Below, piece after piece: positions 62,052-64,000 of a stretch of 64,000 bases of DNA (positions are counted from its first letter, which is position 1; each line of letters starts with the position of its first letter). The stretch comes from Megalonaias nervosa. Lineage: Eukaryota; Mollusca; Bivalvia; Unionida; Unionidae. A model generated the notes under the pieces. The model saw nothing but the letters and a program-made list of their open reading frames with translations. It was not told the origin of the DNA and ran no database searches. The stretch lies in the NCBI GenBank assembly GCA_016617855.1, contig JAECUM010009278.1, positions 1 through 64,000 on the forward strand, written 5' to 3'. A program made the translations under genes and the position numbers.

Positions 62052-62628
62052 TTACATACATGGCCAAAATGCATGAAAACTTTTCCAACCCATACAAAGT
62101 TATGGGTCAGGCAAGCAAATTTTAATGTACAGACACATGGAAAGACAACACGATAACAATACATGCCTGACTTAAGATGGGCATGTAAAAAGCATGAAGA
62201 TAACTTAATGTGGATATGTACAAACCTTTCTTACTAAATGACAATCTCTCTTCTGTTCTGTGTATTTCTTCTGACAGTGAATTATTATTTCCTCTCCCAT
62301 ATTGAATTAGTTTCTCTTTATCTCTACTACCAGTCAAACTGACTTTTGTGCTCTCATGTGACACTAACCCCTGTACATATATGGCTTCCTCTACTGTTTT
62401 CTGTCTTTTCAATATGTGTGCACCACTTCCCTGTATACTAGAACTTGTATGCTGGAATTCCAGTCTGGGGTTATCTCCCCCTGATATGGAAACTTTGGAA
62501 GAGTATATAGTATGTTCCGGGGACCCTAAGCCGAGGACTGTCATGGCTTTCTGAACTGTGTAATAATTCTCATTATGAACATGAACAAATGATTCTTGAA
62601 TAACTTGTTCCGTTAAGCTGTTCGCCAT
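13973..62628 (-). CDS. 17-exon gene: 726-aa EF-hand, coiled-coil protein
   Basis: I joined 17 exons by reading AG/GT borders; the segments total 2181 bases and all phases match, so the model is complete from ATG to TGA. Residues 1-131 are polar and Ser/Thr-rich. Residues 146-185 are Lys/Glu-rich with an octapeptide repeat KKERKEIV. Residues 186-275 are Pro-rich. Residues 285-379 form a more globular part (TELREMTDTLDFLTKYCIIY; GAPVWSEHELNMLRDLT). Residues about 383-430 and 470-525 look like coiled coils, with a basic run KKSKKRRKKKKKVK at 439-452. Residues 563-645 are helical (LPGRQKINFRLFSIIAALSE). An EF-hand loop DRDGNGYFDFLD is at 689-700, with D/D/N at positions 1/3/5 and D, not E, at position 12. 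There is no signal peptide or membrane span. I do not recognise the family; a calcium-responsive cytoskeletal or ciliary role would be a guess. Confidence 0.9.
14820..15130. repeat. 16-17-bp minisatellite (caattgcaaacactgt)
   Basis: About eighteen diverged units in intron 16. The rest of that intron (14105-14820) is AT-rich with nothing recognised. Confidence 0.9.
15175..15690. repeat. ~63-bp diverged minisatellite in intron 16
   Basis: About eight units around 'caacaatgatccttgagtga-aaacaataggacaccttccc-caatc'. A related 'catgaattttaaagacacaa' phrase alternates in some units. Confidence 0.88.
15773..15886 (-). CDS. Exon 16 (residues 646-683)
   Basis: Acceptor ctttcag, donor tat|gtaatt, 38 codons in phase 0. 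Reads ELFSLLQEGEGVPDGNAHSA...GGLTPEHTNY. The first part resembles a degenerate EF-hand whose loop has lost the acidic ligands, paired with the functional-looking EF-hand of exon 17; the degenerate hand is an inference. Confidence 0.93.
15955..16110. repeat. ~66-bp duplication in intron 15
   Basis: Two units of 'caatgcaaatactggctttc-attcagaacatcttggtctt-aatgcatgaagt'. Confidence 0.9.
16361..17745 (-). pseudogene. LINE reverse transcriptase remnant
   Basis: RT fingers (SLKKGKSAGIDNIPAELIQ) start near 17740 and contain in-frame stops. The palm is open at 16569-17303 with GVRQGCILSP and HFADDIDGLAGDEKEL, so the catalytic aspartates are retained. A run of lysine codons (poly-A on the minus strand) sits after MEIST. 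A frameshift near 16620 separates the C-terminal part at 16361-16684. Plus-strand frames over this region are antisense shadows. Confidence 0.88.
17746..18402 (-). pseudogene. LINE linker remnant between endonuclease and RT
   Basis: An uninterrupted 218-codon frame (MVKKPNQPSIRFDLEKLKDP ... TEYCSELYNHKTQGDP) is the usual segment after the endonuclease S-D-H-D motif and before the RT fingers. It has aged without a stop, unlike its flanks. Confidence 0.85.
18400..19354 (-). pseudogene. LINE endonuclease remnant
   Basis: The segment from NVRTL to QIGYILVKK is the endonuclease. The Trp codon of the conserved D-W-N motif has become TAG at 18680-18682. The aspartate of the usual Q-I-D-Y-I motif is Gly, and the frame stops again straight after ILVKK, with a deletion before the S-D-H-D box near 18410. 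So catalysis is lost by both nonsense and missense changes. Confidence 0.85.
19505..19790. repeat. ~280-bp direct repeat, left copy
   Basis: Matches 20090-20351 closely: 'attctgggcttctgcaaa', 'tttggaattctagcaa', 'agttgcttttcagtttgaga', 'gatgaagaaaggcaaatatt', 'ttcattataatctaccatat'. Its right part is the left end of MITE family M1 (ccatatatacttgctgataa, from 19728). Confidence 0.92.
19794..19851. repeat. (AT)n microsatellite
   Basis: About 29 uninterrupted units between the two copies of the 280-bp direct repeat. Confidence 0.98.
20090..20510. mobile_element. Direct repeat right copy plus complete M1 MITE end
   Basis: 20090-20351 is the second direct-repeat copy. From 20301 (ccatatatacttgctgatat) to about 20510 it continues through the M1 interior ('cagatctcagtctgtgcag') and ends in the inverted 'tgcaattggacttgatttgc'. 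This copy is fuller than the left one. Confidence 0.75.
20515..21775. other. Intron 15, no feature recognised
   Basis: AT-rich sequence without repeats or coding signals that I can support. Confidence 0.55.
21780..22390. repeat. Diverged ~22-bp minisatellite (ttgtcctgtttcactgatgt)
   Basis: About twenty-five imperfect units mixing 'atgttgtcctgtttcatt-ga' and 'atgtgtcactaa'. Old and degenerate. Confidence 0.85.
22892..22961 (-). CDS. Exon 15 (residues 622-645)
   Basis: Acceptor tattcacag, donor caag|gtatat. One base completes the split codon with exon 14 (GA|C, Asp), then PVVRKLINKMDYHALDVKME RSK. Amphipathic helical segment. Confidence 0.92.
23145..23757. repeat. 36-bp minisatellite (gcaaagtgataacatccatc)
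   Basis: About seventeen very similar units of gcaaagtgataacatccatc-acaatcagcatacatg in intron 14. As 36 is divisible by three, three long open frames (161-211 codons) cover it on both strands; none has an initiation context or other sign of being real. Confidence 0.97.
23914..23999 (-). CDS. Exon 14 (residues 594-622)
   Basis: Acceptor attcttaaag, donor gga|gtaagt. Reads ILDLPGRQKINFRLFSIIAA LSEKVTQM plus two bases of an Asp codon. It looks like a conserved helical core of the C-terminal domain. Confidence 0.93.
24197..24246. repeat. (AT)n microsatellite
   Basis: About 25 units in intron 13; the IYIYIY open frames over it are artefacts. Confidence 0.98.
24917..26152. mobile_element. TA-flanked inverted-repeat element, 1236 bp
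   Basis: Begins cagtaaaacctgttatgaga and ends with the complement of cagtaaaacctgttatcagc; both ends are flanked by TA, the target site of Tc1/mariner-type transposons. Sub-terminal 'gaccacc-tgtc' motifs recur inside both ends (ggtggtctctcattacagg; caggtggtcgctcatagc). No transposase frame is present, so it is non-autonomous. A 178-bp relative is at 34120-34297. Confidence 0.78.
26330..26530 (-). repeat. Tandem copies of the exon 13 end and splice donor
   Basis: Phrases 'ccataccaatttaatgtact-taaactcattcatctaagac', 'gcataccaagttaatgtact', 'caccaatttaatgtactcaa' and 'accataccaatttaatgtac' recur with a common 'ccccctaattaaaata' spacer. The last unit is the true exon 13 end. Each copy keeps the G|GTATGG- or GTATGC-like donor on the minus strand. 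Confidence 0.88.
26509..26601 (-). CDS. Exon 13 (residues 563-593)
   Basis: Acceptor tatttccag, donor ttg|gtatgg; 31 codons in phase 0: DVEMNLDELEMALQQINNNL LTHKEFEYIKL. Its last 21 bases and the donor are repeated in the adjoining intron. Confidence 0.94.
27108..27232 (-). CDS. Exon 12 (residues 521-562)
   Basis: Acceptor atatttcag, donor caag|gtgagt. Reads DEKEMVQLYCMECYFNSEKA FLKSPQFKRQQSILYQKLHPDK. Two cysteines as C-x-x-C (YCMECYF) are visible; a lone pair does not make a zinc finger. Confidence 0.93.
27533..27602. repeat. (AT)n microsatellite
   Basis: About 35 units in intron 11. Confidence 0.98.
27740..28310. repeat. Diverged ~170-bp dispersed-type repeats
   Basis: Three to four old units share 'aaatttaacccaagcc-gtg', 'ataaaatat-ggtca', 'gcat-cc-aaatttcatgaa' and 'agcatgccaaaa'; another lies at 28800-28990. 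Such 'tgaccttg' repeats are common in invertebrate genomes; the phase is too eroded for exact units. Confidence 0.55.
28311..28596 (-). mobile_element. tRNA-related SINE, family B, copy 1, with (CA)n tail
   Basis: On the minus strand: CCTAACTGGTTAGAG (A box), then GGTTTAAACCC (B box), a body shared with 43498-43775 ('gaccagtcttaacactaatc' / 'gaccagtcctaacactaacc' on plus), then GTTAAAGCTACGTTAAAAA and a CA/TG dinucleotide run at 28311-28335. Confidence 0.72.
29113..29143. repeat. (CA)n microsatellite
   Basis: About fifteen CA units, with tatatatg flanks. Confidence 0.97.
29367..29463 (-). CDS. Exon 11 (residues 489-521)
   Basis: Acceptor gttctag, donor gatg|gtgagt. Reads LKKDPKVRQIKLEVDRIKEK MKEIDERMNEID; heptad spacing of I/L/V/M and charged e/g positions fit a coiled coil. 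Confidence 0.95.
29728..29900 (+). mobile_element. tRNA-related SINE, family D
   Basis: Reads GCCACTGTAGTTCAGTTGTC (A-box region) and GAGTTTGATATCTG (weak B box) 40 bases later, then an unrelated body ending 'tgtcattaaagccacccc'. It resembles a tRNA head but has no intact acceptor stem. Confidence 0.55.
29905..31045. other. Intron 10, no feature recognised
   Basis: AT-rich, no coding signal. 30640-30720 ('gacaggggtgagcaaaatat') could be a repeat fragment but I cannot match it inside the window. Confidence 0.5.
31048..31555. repeat. 22-bp minisatellite (ctttaggtatgaaacaacca)
   Basis: About twenty-two units of ctttaggtatgaaacaacca-tc in intron 10. Confidence 0.96.
32250..32375 (-). CDS. Exon 10 (residues 447-488)
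   Basis: Acceptor ggtttccag, donor aaaaag|gtttct; 42 codons: KKKKVKDWGEFPPQPAPPKP KTAADITDEIIVSRIDDKLMKK. It extends the basic run of exon 9, then a Pro-rich turn and the start of a helix. Confidence 0.94.
32410..33900. other. Intron 9, no feature recognised
   Basis: AT-rich and apparently unique. Paired phrases 'ttctctgaga' / 'tcctcagagaaac' at 32550 and 32780 suggest an old inverted repeat, too weak to call. Confidence 0.5.
34120..34297. mobile_element. TA-flanked inverted-repeat element, short relative
   Basis: Starts cagcagaacccgtcttgaaa-gaccaccccattctgcc and ends 'gtggtctctccagacagatt-gtactg', with TA on both sides. Matches the ends of 24917-26152 ('gaccaccccttctgccaata', 'caagacaggtggtctctca'). 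Confidence 0.75.
34733..34957 (+). mobile_element. tRNA-derived SINE, family A, copy 3
   Basis: Opposite orientation to the other three copies: 'ctgcttgggtttgaatattg' (B box), 'gcttgccaggagcttcctgt-gggtcagtgg', 'tactggctgccatgtatcgc', 'gtgctgaaaaatggcattaa'. The A box is eroded. Confidence 0.78.
34960..35990. other. Intron 9 continuation, origin unknown
   Basis: Plus-strand 34954-35095 reads as an open polypeptide without stops, but it has no flanking splice logic; it may be an eroded element. Nothing else recognised. Confidence 0.4.
36010..36150. mobile_element. MITE family M1, partial copy
   Basis: Shares 'gggtctatgcagtttgtta', 'aaacacagaccatgatctgc', 'tgacacattatatgat' and 'ctttgtaagcaaatatat' with the copy at 5667-5887. 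The left end is missing; a G9 run lies just upstream. Confidence 0.62.
36432..36529 (-). CDS. Exon 9 (residues 414-446)
   Basis: Acceptor ttattag, donor aaag|gtaagt. Reads AEKIRHMAEVARQKRPHITR LDYKAKKSKKRRK; end of the first coiled coil, then the basic cluster that could act as a nuclear-localisation or nucleic-acid/microtubule-binding patch (inference). Confidence 0.94.
36985..37330. repeat. Dispersed ~330-bp repeat, copy 1
   Basis: Matches 54115-54440 in order: 'aaacatgcattta-aagttcagaagtg', 'gatgca', 'aactaaaaagttt', 'ttcagtttcaaaaactgcaa', 'ttccaaaccct', 'catgtttatg', 'ggcaacagcaa'. Identity is moderate. No coding frame. Confidence 0.7.
37880..38065. repeat. ~68-bp triplicated repeat in intron 8
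   Basis: Three units of 'catcaagctgtgtgtgagtt-ttcctaccaaatgataaatg-gctaccatgttaaccagact'. Confidence 0.9.
38366..38468 (-). CDS. Exon 8 (residues 380-414)
   Basis: Acceptor tttgctccccag, donor gaag|gtatgc. Reads GLNPSEQYMEKLSYTLELLM DKKDTLMANIDKLE; coiled-coil-like. Confidence 0.94.
38580..38840. repeat. AT-rich ~20-bp repeat (aacttcaacacaaaacatta)
   Basis: Loose units of 'aaaacttcaacacaaaacat' upstream of the exon 8 acceptor; one unit also lies at 38487-38505. Confidence 0.75.
38875..39090. repeat. ~68-bp triplicated repeat in intron 7
   Basis: Three units of 'tctcaacgactttctgaaac-tattctcattaaggtattca-ttgatggtgataacaaaata'. Both strands stay open by chance. Confidence 0.88.
39365..41900 (-). 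mobile_element. Decayed DIRS-like tyrosine-recombinase retroelement
   Basis: In intron 7, host orientation. At 41338-41595 it reads like the lead-in of a DIRS reverse transcriptase (VERLHSFTAKWEKICYDINK, then SLTxGHSV). 41014-41226 resembles the RT/RNase H region. 40240-39620 resembles a tyrosine recombinase: PFELLSRTSLVNLSYKT, FQKDGSVLLMMSPAFIAKN, then SHEERAVATNIAF with the H-x-x-R pair at 39795-39784. The tyrosine nucleophile region is replaced (RFF). Stops and frameshifts are everywhere. No split or inverted terminal repeats were recognised. Confidence 0.68.
42140..42625. repeat. 54-bp minisatellite in intron 7
   Basis: Eight nearly identical units of caattgatgatgtaagcagc-tcaaaatgtcaataactctg-tcagactgtagaag plus partial units. 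54 is a multiple of three, which explains a 226-codon minus-strand frame that is not a gene. Confidence 0.97.
42936..43270. repeat. Diverged ~45-bp repeat (gacagatctaggtctatgat)
   Basis: About seven units of 'tatctgatgacagatctagg-tctatgatgttaat'. The core resembles the interior of MITE M1 ('cagatcaaggtctatgttat'), so it may have grown from such an element (inference). Confidence 0.85.
43498..43775 (-). mobile_element. tRNA-related SINE, family B, copy 2
   Basis: Same family as 28311-28596, including the adjoining gtgtgtctgtgtgtgtg run, 'tttttaatgtagctttaaca', 'cagtttatagtgatgtctag' and, on minus, the B box GGGTTTGAACCC. Confidence 0.75.
43785..44110 (-). repeat. Tandem copies of the exon 7 end and splice donor
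   Basis: About five units of ~66 bp. The rightmost unit is the genuine exon/intron border ('aaacctcttttggtaatttc-tgacagt'). The others read 'caactcctcttgtaatctct-gacagt', 'acagctcttctggtatattc', 'acacctcattttgtagtctt' and 'aacacctcatttagtaatct-ttgacagc', each followed by 'agtatgagaccagactatat'-like spacer. Confidence 0.9.
44088..44283 (-). CDS. Exon 7 (residues 314-379)
   Basis: Acceptor gttttctcag, donor gag|gtttgg. Reads RDKLPFYENVFSTVVSVQTP RYQRVPPETPRSG... VWSEHELNMLRDLTVINHCQ KLPKE. Probably the folded core of the middle region. The last ~23 bases recur in the intron. Confidence 0.95.
44290..45400. other. Intron 6, no feature recognised
   Basis: AT-rich. Phrases such as 'cacaaatttatgagtgctgc' and 'aaatccacgagtcaaatatt-tgtgagggcaaata' resemble 63240-63530, so this may be an old dispersed repeat. 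Confidence 0.45.
45535..45651 (-). CDS. Exon 6 (residues 275-314)
   Basis: Acceptor ctaatattttag, donor tata|gtatgt. Reads IPKSTPTSHRSKPAEAPVTT TELREMTDTLDFLTKYCIIY with split codons at both ends (AT|C and TA|T). The first half is disordered, the second helical. Confidence 0.94.
45660..46490. other. Intron 5, distal part, nothing recognised
   Basis: AT-rich and unique to my eye, leading into the large array. Confidence 0.5.
46500..47440 (-). repeat. 41-bp array derived from exon 5 donor region (block 1)
   Basis: About twenty-two units of gtaaactctggaagtggggt-gttttacagtaattacagtt-t. The first unit, 'gtaattacagtttgtaaacc-ttgggagtggaggttg' (46548), is nearly the exon 5 end. A higher-order block repeats at an offset of 341 bp (46691 and 47032). 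On the minus strand most units show T|GTAATTACTG, a donor-like site. Confidence 0.93.
47850..47990. repeat. 35-bp repeat (gaataggcagttgtgcgaag)
   Basis: Four units of gaataggcagttgtgcgaag-gtgcagggctgagt. Otherwise 47450-48340 is unique sequence separating the array blocks. Confidence 0.93.
48345..48810 (-). repeat. 42-bp array derived from exon 5 donor region (block 2)
   Basis: About ten units of attgaaagtgtggagaggtt-tcaataattacattctgtag-ac. 'attacattctgtagac' matches the true border 'cttacattctgtagac'. A 128-codon minus frame arises because 42 is a multiple of three. Confidence 0.94.
48835..49287 (-). repeat. 39-bp array and flanking copies of exon 5 donor region (block 3)
   Basis: Six 39-bp units (ggtacagtaatgatattttc-aaggcctttggagtgtgga), then looser copies up to the exon, such as 'agtaattacattttgtagac-ctaagg' at 49238. 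They run directly into the real exon end at 49288. Confidence 0.93.
49288..49391 (-). CDS. Exon 5 (residues 241-275)
   Basis: Acceptor tccctgcag, donor gaat|gtaagt. Reads PPSRLKHDNRKMIEVLPEMK EPKKKLPPPPKVYR. Pro/Lys-rich linker. The last ~26 bases and the donor gave rise to, or came from, the adjacent arrays. Confidence 0.95.
49400..50260. other. Intron 4, microsatellites only
   Basis: Contains (TCC)n at 50064-50080 and (ATC)n at 50130-50157. No gene signal. Confidence 0.7.
50264..50428 (-). CDS. Exon 4 (residues 186-240)
   Basis: Acceptor ctcgtgtag, donor aaaag|gtacat; 55 codons in phase 0: LKSPSPLPPVEEPEPTIIDE ELHLQSREDTYSPQFVREVT SPELPPLPEYKEREK. Pro/Glu-rich and probably disordered, with SP/SPxP sites that could be phosphorylated. 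Confidence 0.94.
50770..52075. repeat. ~47-bp array with 172-bp higher-order repeat
   Basis: Units of 'ctatcatcattgatagtaaa-gttatacttatgtctcaccc-tttgaca'. From 51479 the motif ggaaaagtgacac recurs exactly every 172 bp (51479, 51651, 51823, 51995), so blocks of about four units were duplicated recently. A MITE interrupts the array at 51068-51392. Confidence 0.94.
51068..51392. mobile_element. Inverted-repeat element nested in the array, family M2
   Basis: Left end ccatatttactgtatatatt-gggacaccataaattaattt pairs with the complement of the right end, ccatatttaccatatatatt-aggacacaataaaataattc: about 40-bp arms with few mismatches. The 245-bp interior is non-coding. It lies inside the 47-bp array, so it is younger than the array's start. 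Confidence 0.8.
52076..52739. other. Intron 3, possible inverted-repeat transposon end
   Basis: 'tacagtgatccctcactata-acac' at 52184 looks like the terminal repeat of a mariner/Tigger-type element, and 'ctcactataaggttccctca' at 52402 could be an internal copy. I cannot find the other end. Confidence 0.4.
52740..52815 (-). mobile_element. tRNA-related SINE head, family E
   Basis: On minus: GGGGAGCTGTGGTAGGTCAG-CTAGTAGAGCATTAGACTCC-TAATCAAAGGGTCAAGTGTTC. This has tRNA-like D-loop, anticodon-loop (CCT-like) and T-loop order, but the acceptor stem does not pair. Adjacent 'caaggacataccaaagcagc-caacctg' (52709) recurs at 63135. Confidence 0.62.
52816..54110. other. Intron 3, nothing further recognised
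   Basis: AT-rich. 53390-53500 has weak similarity to the M1 interior ('gtcagtgtataatgcactgc'). Confidence 0.45.
54115..54440. repeat. Dispersed ~330-bp repeat, copy 2
   Basis: Partner of 36985-37330. An 83-codon open frame inside it is not shared with copy 1, so it is not coding. Confidence 0.7.
54530..55170. repeat. ~175-bp diverged tandem repeats
   Basis: Three to four old units share 'aatcaatatcaagctgcata', 'aaataattaagaaat-tgcagaaat-aa-gtggttgggtctg', 'atcagggcctataactct' and 'atggacagacaaatgg'. The style ('gggttactgtgcagaaata') matches a repeat common in molluscan introns as far as I know. Confidence 0.6.
55421..55539 (-). CDS. Exon 3 (residues 146-185)
   Basis: Acceptor ggttttcag, donor aaag|gttaga. 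Reads ESAKTEESAPV, then KKERKEIV twice and a partial KKEKIV, then KSSTPPK. A 24-bp in-frame tandem duplication lies inside coding sequence; it may vary in copy number. Confidence 0.93.
55928..56139. mobile_element. MITE family M1, complete 212-bp copy
   Basis: Best preserved copy: left ccatatatactcccttgtaa-gttggatgcaactgcaaac, right the complement of ccatatatattagcatataa-gttggatcctacaaactgc. The interior carries 'gcagatctgggtctgtgcag'. Non-autonomous. Confidence 0.82.
56150..57070. other. Intron 2: (AT)n and an unassigned open frame
   Basis: (AT)n at 56637-56681. The minus frame at 56288-56602 (104 codons) has mixed composition but no splice context or match I recognise; possibly an eroded element. 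Confidence 0.5.
57073..57168. repeat. (AT)n followed by a perfect 37-bp palindrome
   Basis: A TA run (57073-57127, broken once by tgaa) leads into caatttgatataccaata-c-tattggtatatcaaattg at 57132-57168: two 18-bp arms with a one-base centre. Confidence 0.95.
57841..57930. repeat. (GA)n and (GACA)n-like microsatellite
   Basis: Thirteen GA units at 57841-57866, then 'gagacagagacagaaacaga' at 57893-57926. Otherwise 57200-59050 is AT-rich intron with nothing recognised. Confidence 0.92.
59050..59235. mobile_element. Foldback element with two-part stem
   Basis: Outer arms tgtatcaatgatataccac (59084-59102) and its exact complement (59177-59195); inner arms aaatttttcattaaaaggaa (59112-59131) and its exact complement (59148-59167). 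The two stems are separated by 9-base unpaired stretches on both sides and capped by a 16-base loop. Flanks are partly inverted too. Confidence 0.88.
59240..59450. repeat. (CAT)n-rich low-complexity stretch
   Basis: Interrupted runs of tcatcatcatc and 'caccatcacc'. Confidence 0.9.
59503..59544 (-). CDS. Exon 2 (residues 132-146), 42 bp
   Basis: A micro-exon with a strong pyrimidine tract (ctttttttcatttcag) and donor actg|gtaagt. Its phase is fixed by both neighbours: ...F-K|RVHTPVLSRLPFT|E. Too short to detect by open-frame search. Confidence 0.88.
59815..61275. repeat. 34-bp minisatellite, about 40 units
   Basis: Units of gggcctgatacatacaatac-acactgagaataca in intron 1. 59815-60660 is regular; 60660-61275 alternates with 'aattcatgaata' variants. 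On the minus strand no frame of the unit has a stop, so frames of up to 243 codons (C, Y, V, I-rich) exist by chance. Confidence 0.97.
61312..61520 (-). mobile_element. tRNA-derived SINE, family A, copy 4
   Basis: 'taatgccatttttcagcaca', 'atgtcagccagtatat', 'gacccacaggaagctgctgg-caag', 'gcctt-gacttcaacctaagc' match the other copies. The tRNA-like head is eroded. Confidence 0.78.
61555..61685. repeat. ~31-bp repeat (tagacactgtcaagtcaaga)
   Basis: About five units of tagacactgtcaagtcaaga-taaatga, some shortened. Confidence 0.93.
61992..62050. repeat. (AT)n microsatellite
   Basis: About 29 units in intron 1. Confidence 0.98.
62235..62628 (-). CDS. Exon 1 (residues 1-131, start codon)
   Basis: Starts MANSLTEQVIQESFVHVHNE at an AAAATGG context; the same frame has a TAG about 60 bases upstream with no other ATG between, so this is the first usable start. 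Ends RTEERLSF plus one base, donor ttta|gtaaga, in phase with exon 2. Ser/Thr/Gln-rich, no signal peptide. An upstream non-coding exon cannot be excluded. Confidence 0.9.
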
Positions 62629-62639
62629 TTTTAGAATTT

Positions 62640-64000
62640 CTTGCTTTTGCTCATTAATCCTTTTCTTTTTACAAGATGAATGCTAATCTTCCTAAGAAAG
62701 GTAGGTTTTTTAAGAGACTGATGTTGTGTTTCAATATCTGCAAGATATTGACATTTGTGGCAAATCATCTATGTCTACTCTGAAACAATTGTCCTAAAGG
62801 TAACCTTGAATTAAAAGAACAGTTATGAAATATTTCATACGGCAGGAACATTAATACATATCTGTCAGATTAACCAAGCAAAAGGACCTTTCAGCAACTC
62901 AGTAAAAGTTATGATGATATAATCACACACTCCTGAGATGACAAGAGAAGCCTCAATCAATTTTCAAGGTAATTACTTTTGCCCTTCACATCATTATAAT
63001 CCAAATACTATTTCTGATGAAATGGATATGTTCACATTTTTTAAGACAGTTTCCATACGTTATACTTGTTGGTCACTTTTAACACATTATTTGCTATACC
63101 ATGCCAAGGAAAAAAGGTGATAAGTGCCTTTTTCAAGGACAAACCAAGGCAGCCAACCTGTGCTGACCTACAATTCATCCAAGAGCATAATAGTTGTGTG
63201 TGAAATTTGGATGGCTCTCAAAAATATAAAGAATATTCCTACTATGGTGAATTTGCTATTTTTTTTATGAGGTGCCAATTTCGTGGAGGAACCCAATTTA
63301 GTTGGGTACAAATTTTCATGGATTTTTCATTTGCTGCAAGCCAATACTTAAGGATCCAATAAGCACTGCTCCTTTTGGGGTAAAATTCAAATCTTTATCT
63401 GCACCACAAATTTATGAATGTTGAATTATTTTTAAACTTCAGGTAAGGTTTCAGAGTCACAAACTTCATGGGTTGGTGCAAAACTGACTTGTAATAATTA
63501 ATTTTGTGAGAATCACTGCATCAGTAATTTATTCAAGCTTGCCATCCATCAATGATCCATAGGTCTGTGCCACAGCTGTAAACAGATATCCTCAAAGAAT
63601 GAAATTATTGATCATAAGAGAGCCATATGGATTAAGACAGACCAAAGCTAACACAAGCTTCTGGAATGCCAACTCTCACCTTGTCATATTCTGCTTTAAG
63701 GCTGAGCTCTTATTCAAATGCACATGAAAACCCATGAGTCAAATAAATTGTACACGGGTCAATATAAATACGAATTCATCTTTACAATAATCATATATTT
63801 CTTTACCCAAAAATGATTCAGAAGAAAATAATGAACTTTAATTTCATGCCAAAAACAAAAGGCCTTATTGTAAGAGAAATGAGGAGTCACTGTTGTCACT
63901 GAGCATAAAGTATTCACTAAATGTTTTGTTTCAGTGAAGCAGAGACAAACTTGATAAACAGTGTCATATGAATATTCATGGTTTTTTCTTCTTTTCTTTG
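62640..64000. other. Upstream of the minus-strand gene; promoter not resolved
   Basis: Must hold the 5' UTR and promoter if transcription starts locally, but I see no convincing TATA or initiator. 63135-63162 repeats 'caaggacaaaccaaggcagc-caacctg' from 52709. 63240-63530 looks like an old dispersed repeat ('gtgccaatttcgtggagg', 'cacaaatttatgaatgttg'). Confidence 0.5.

Noticed and set aside
62348..62554. Plus-strand 68-codon frame
   Set aside because: Antisense of host exon 1.

Overview
This is animal nuclear DNA: AT-rich, intron-bearing and packed with tandem repeats, microsatellites and worn mobile elements. Short tRNA-derived elements with GTTAAACC-type tails, a RTE-type LINE resembling 'craniofacial development protein 2-like' sequences, and a DIRS-like tyrosine-recombinase retroelement suggest a mollusc or another lophotrochozoan. 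That is an inference from repeat style, not a proven identification. There is no prokaryotic gene organisation.

Two host genes are visible and they converge. The last coding exon of an exostosin-like 3 (EXTL3) homologue lies at 1428-1634 on the + strand; the rest of that gene is to the left of the window. From 62628 down to 13973 on the - strand I could assemble a complete 17-exon gene. Every junction has AG/GT borders and every reading phase closes, giving a 726-residue protein: a polar proline-rich N-terminal half, a basic lysine/arginine cluster, two or more predicted coiled coils and one clear C-terminal EF-hand. I do not recognise its family.

The rest is intergenic (about 1.6-13.9 kb) or intronic repeat. 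Intron 15 holds a decayed RTE-type LINE on the same strand as the host. Intron 7 holds a decayed DIRS-like element. Inverted-repeat elements, at least four tRNA-related SINE types and more than twenty minisatellite arrays fill the other introns.

The most unusual feature is that at least three arrays (after exons 5, 7 and 13; weaker after exon 6) contain copies of the end of the adjacent exon together with its 5' splice site. The real exon end looks like the founding or terminal unit of the array, so these introns carry rows of decoy donor sites. Many long open frames in the window are artefacts of arrays whose unit is a multiple of three or lacks stops, and they are not annotated as genes.
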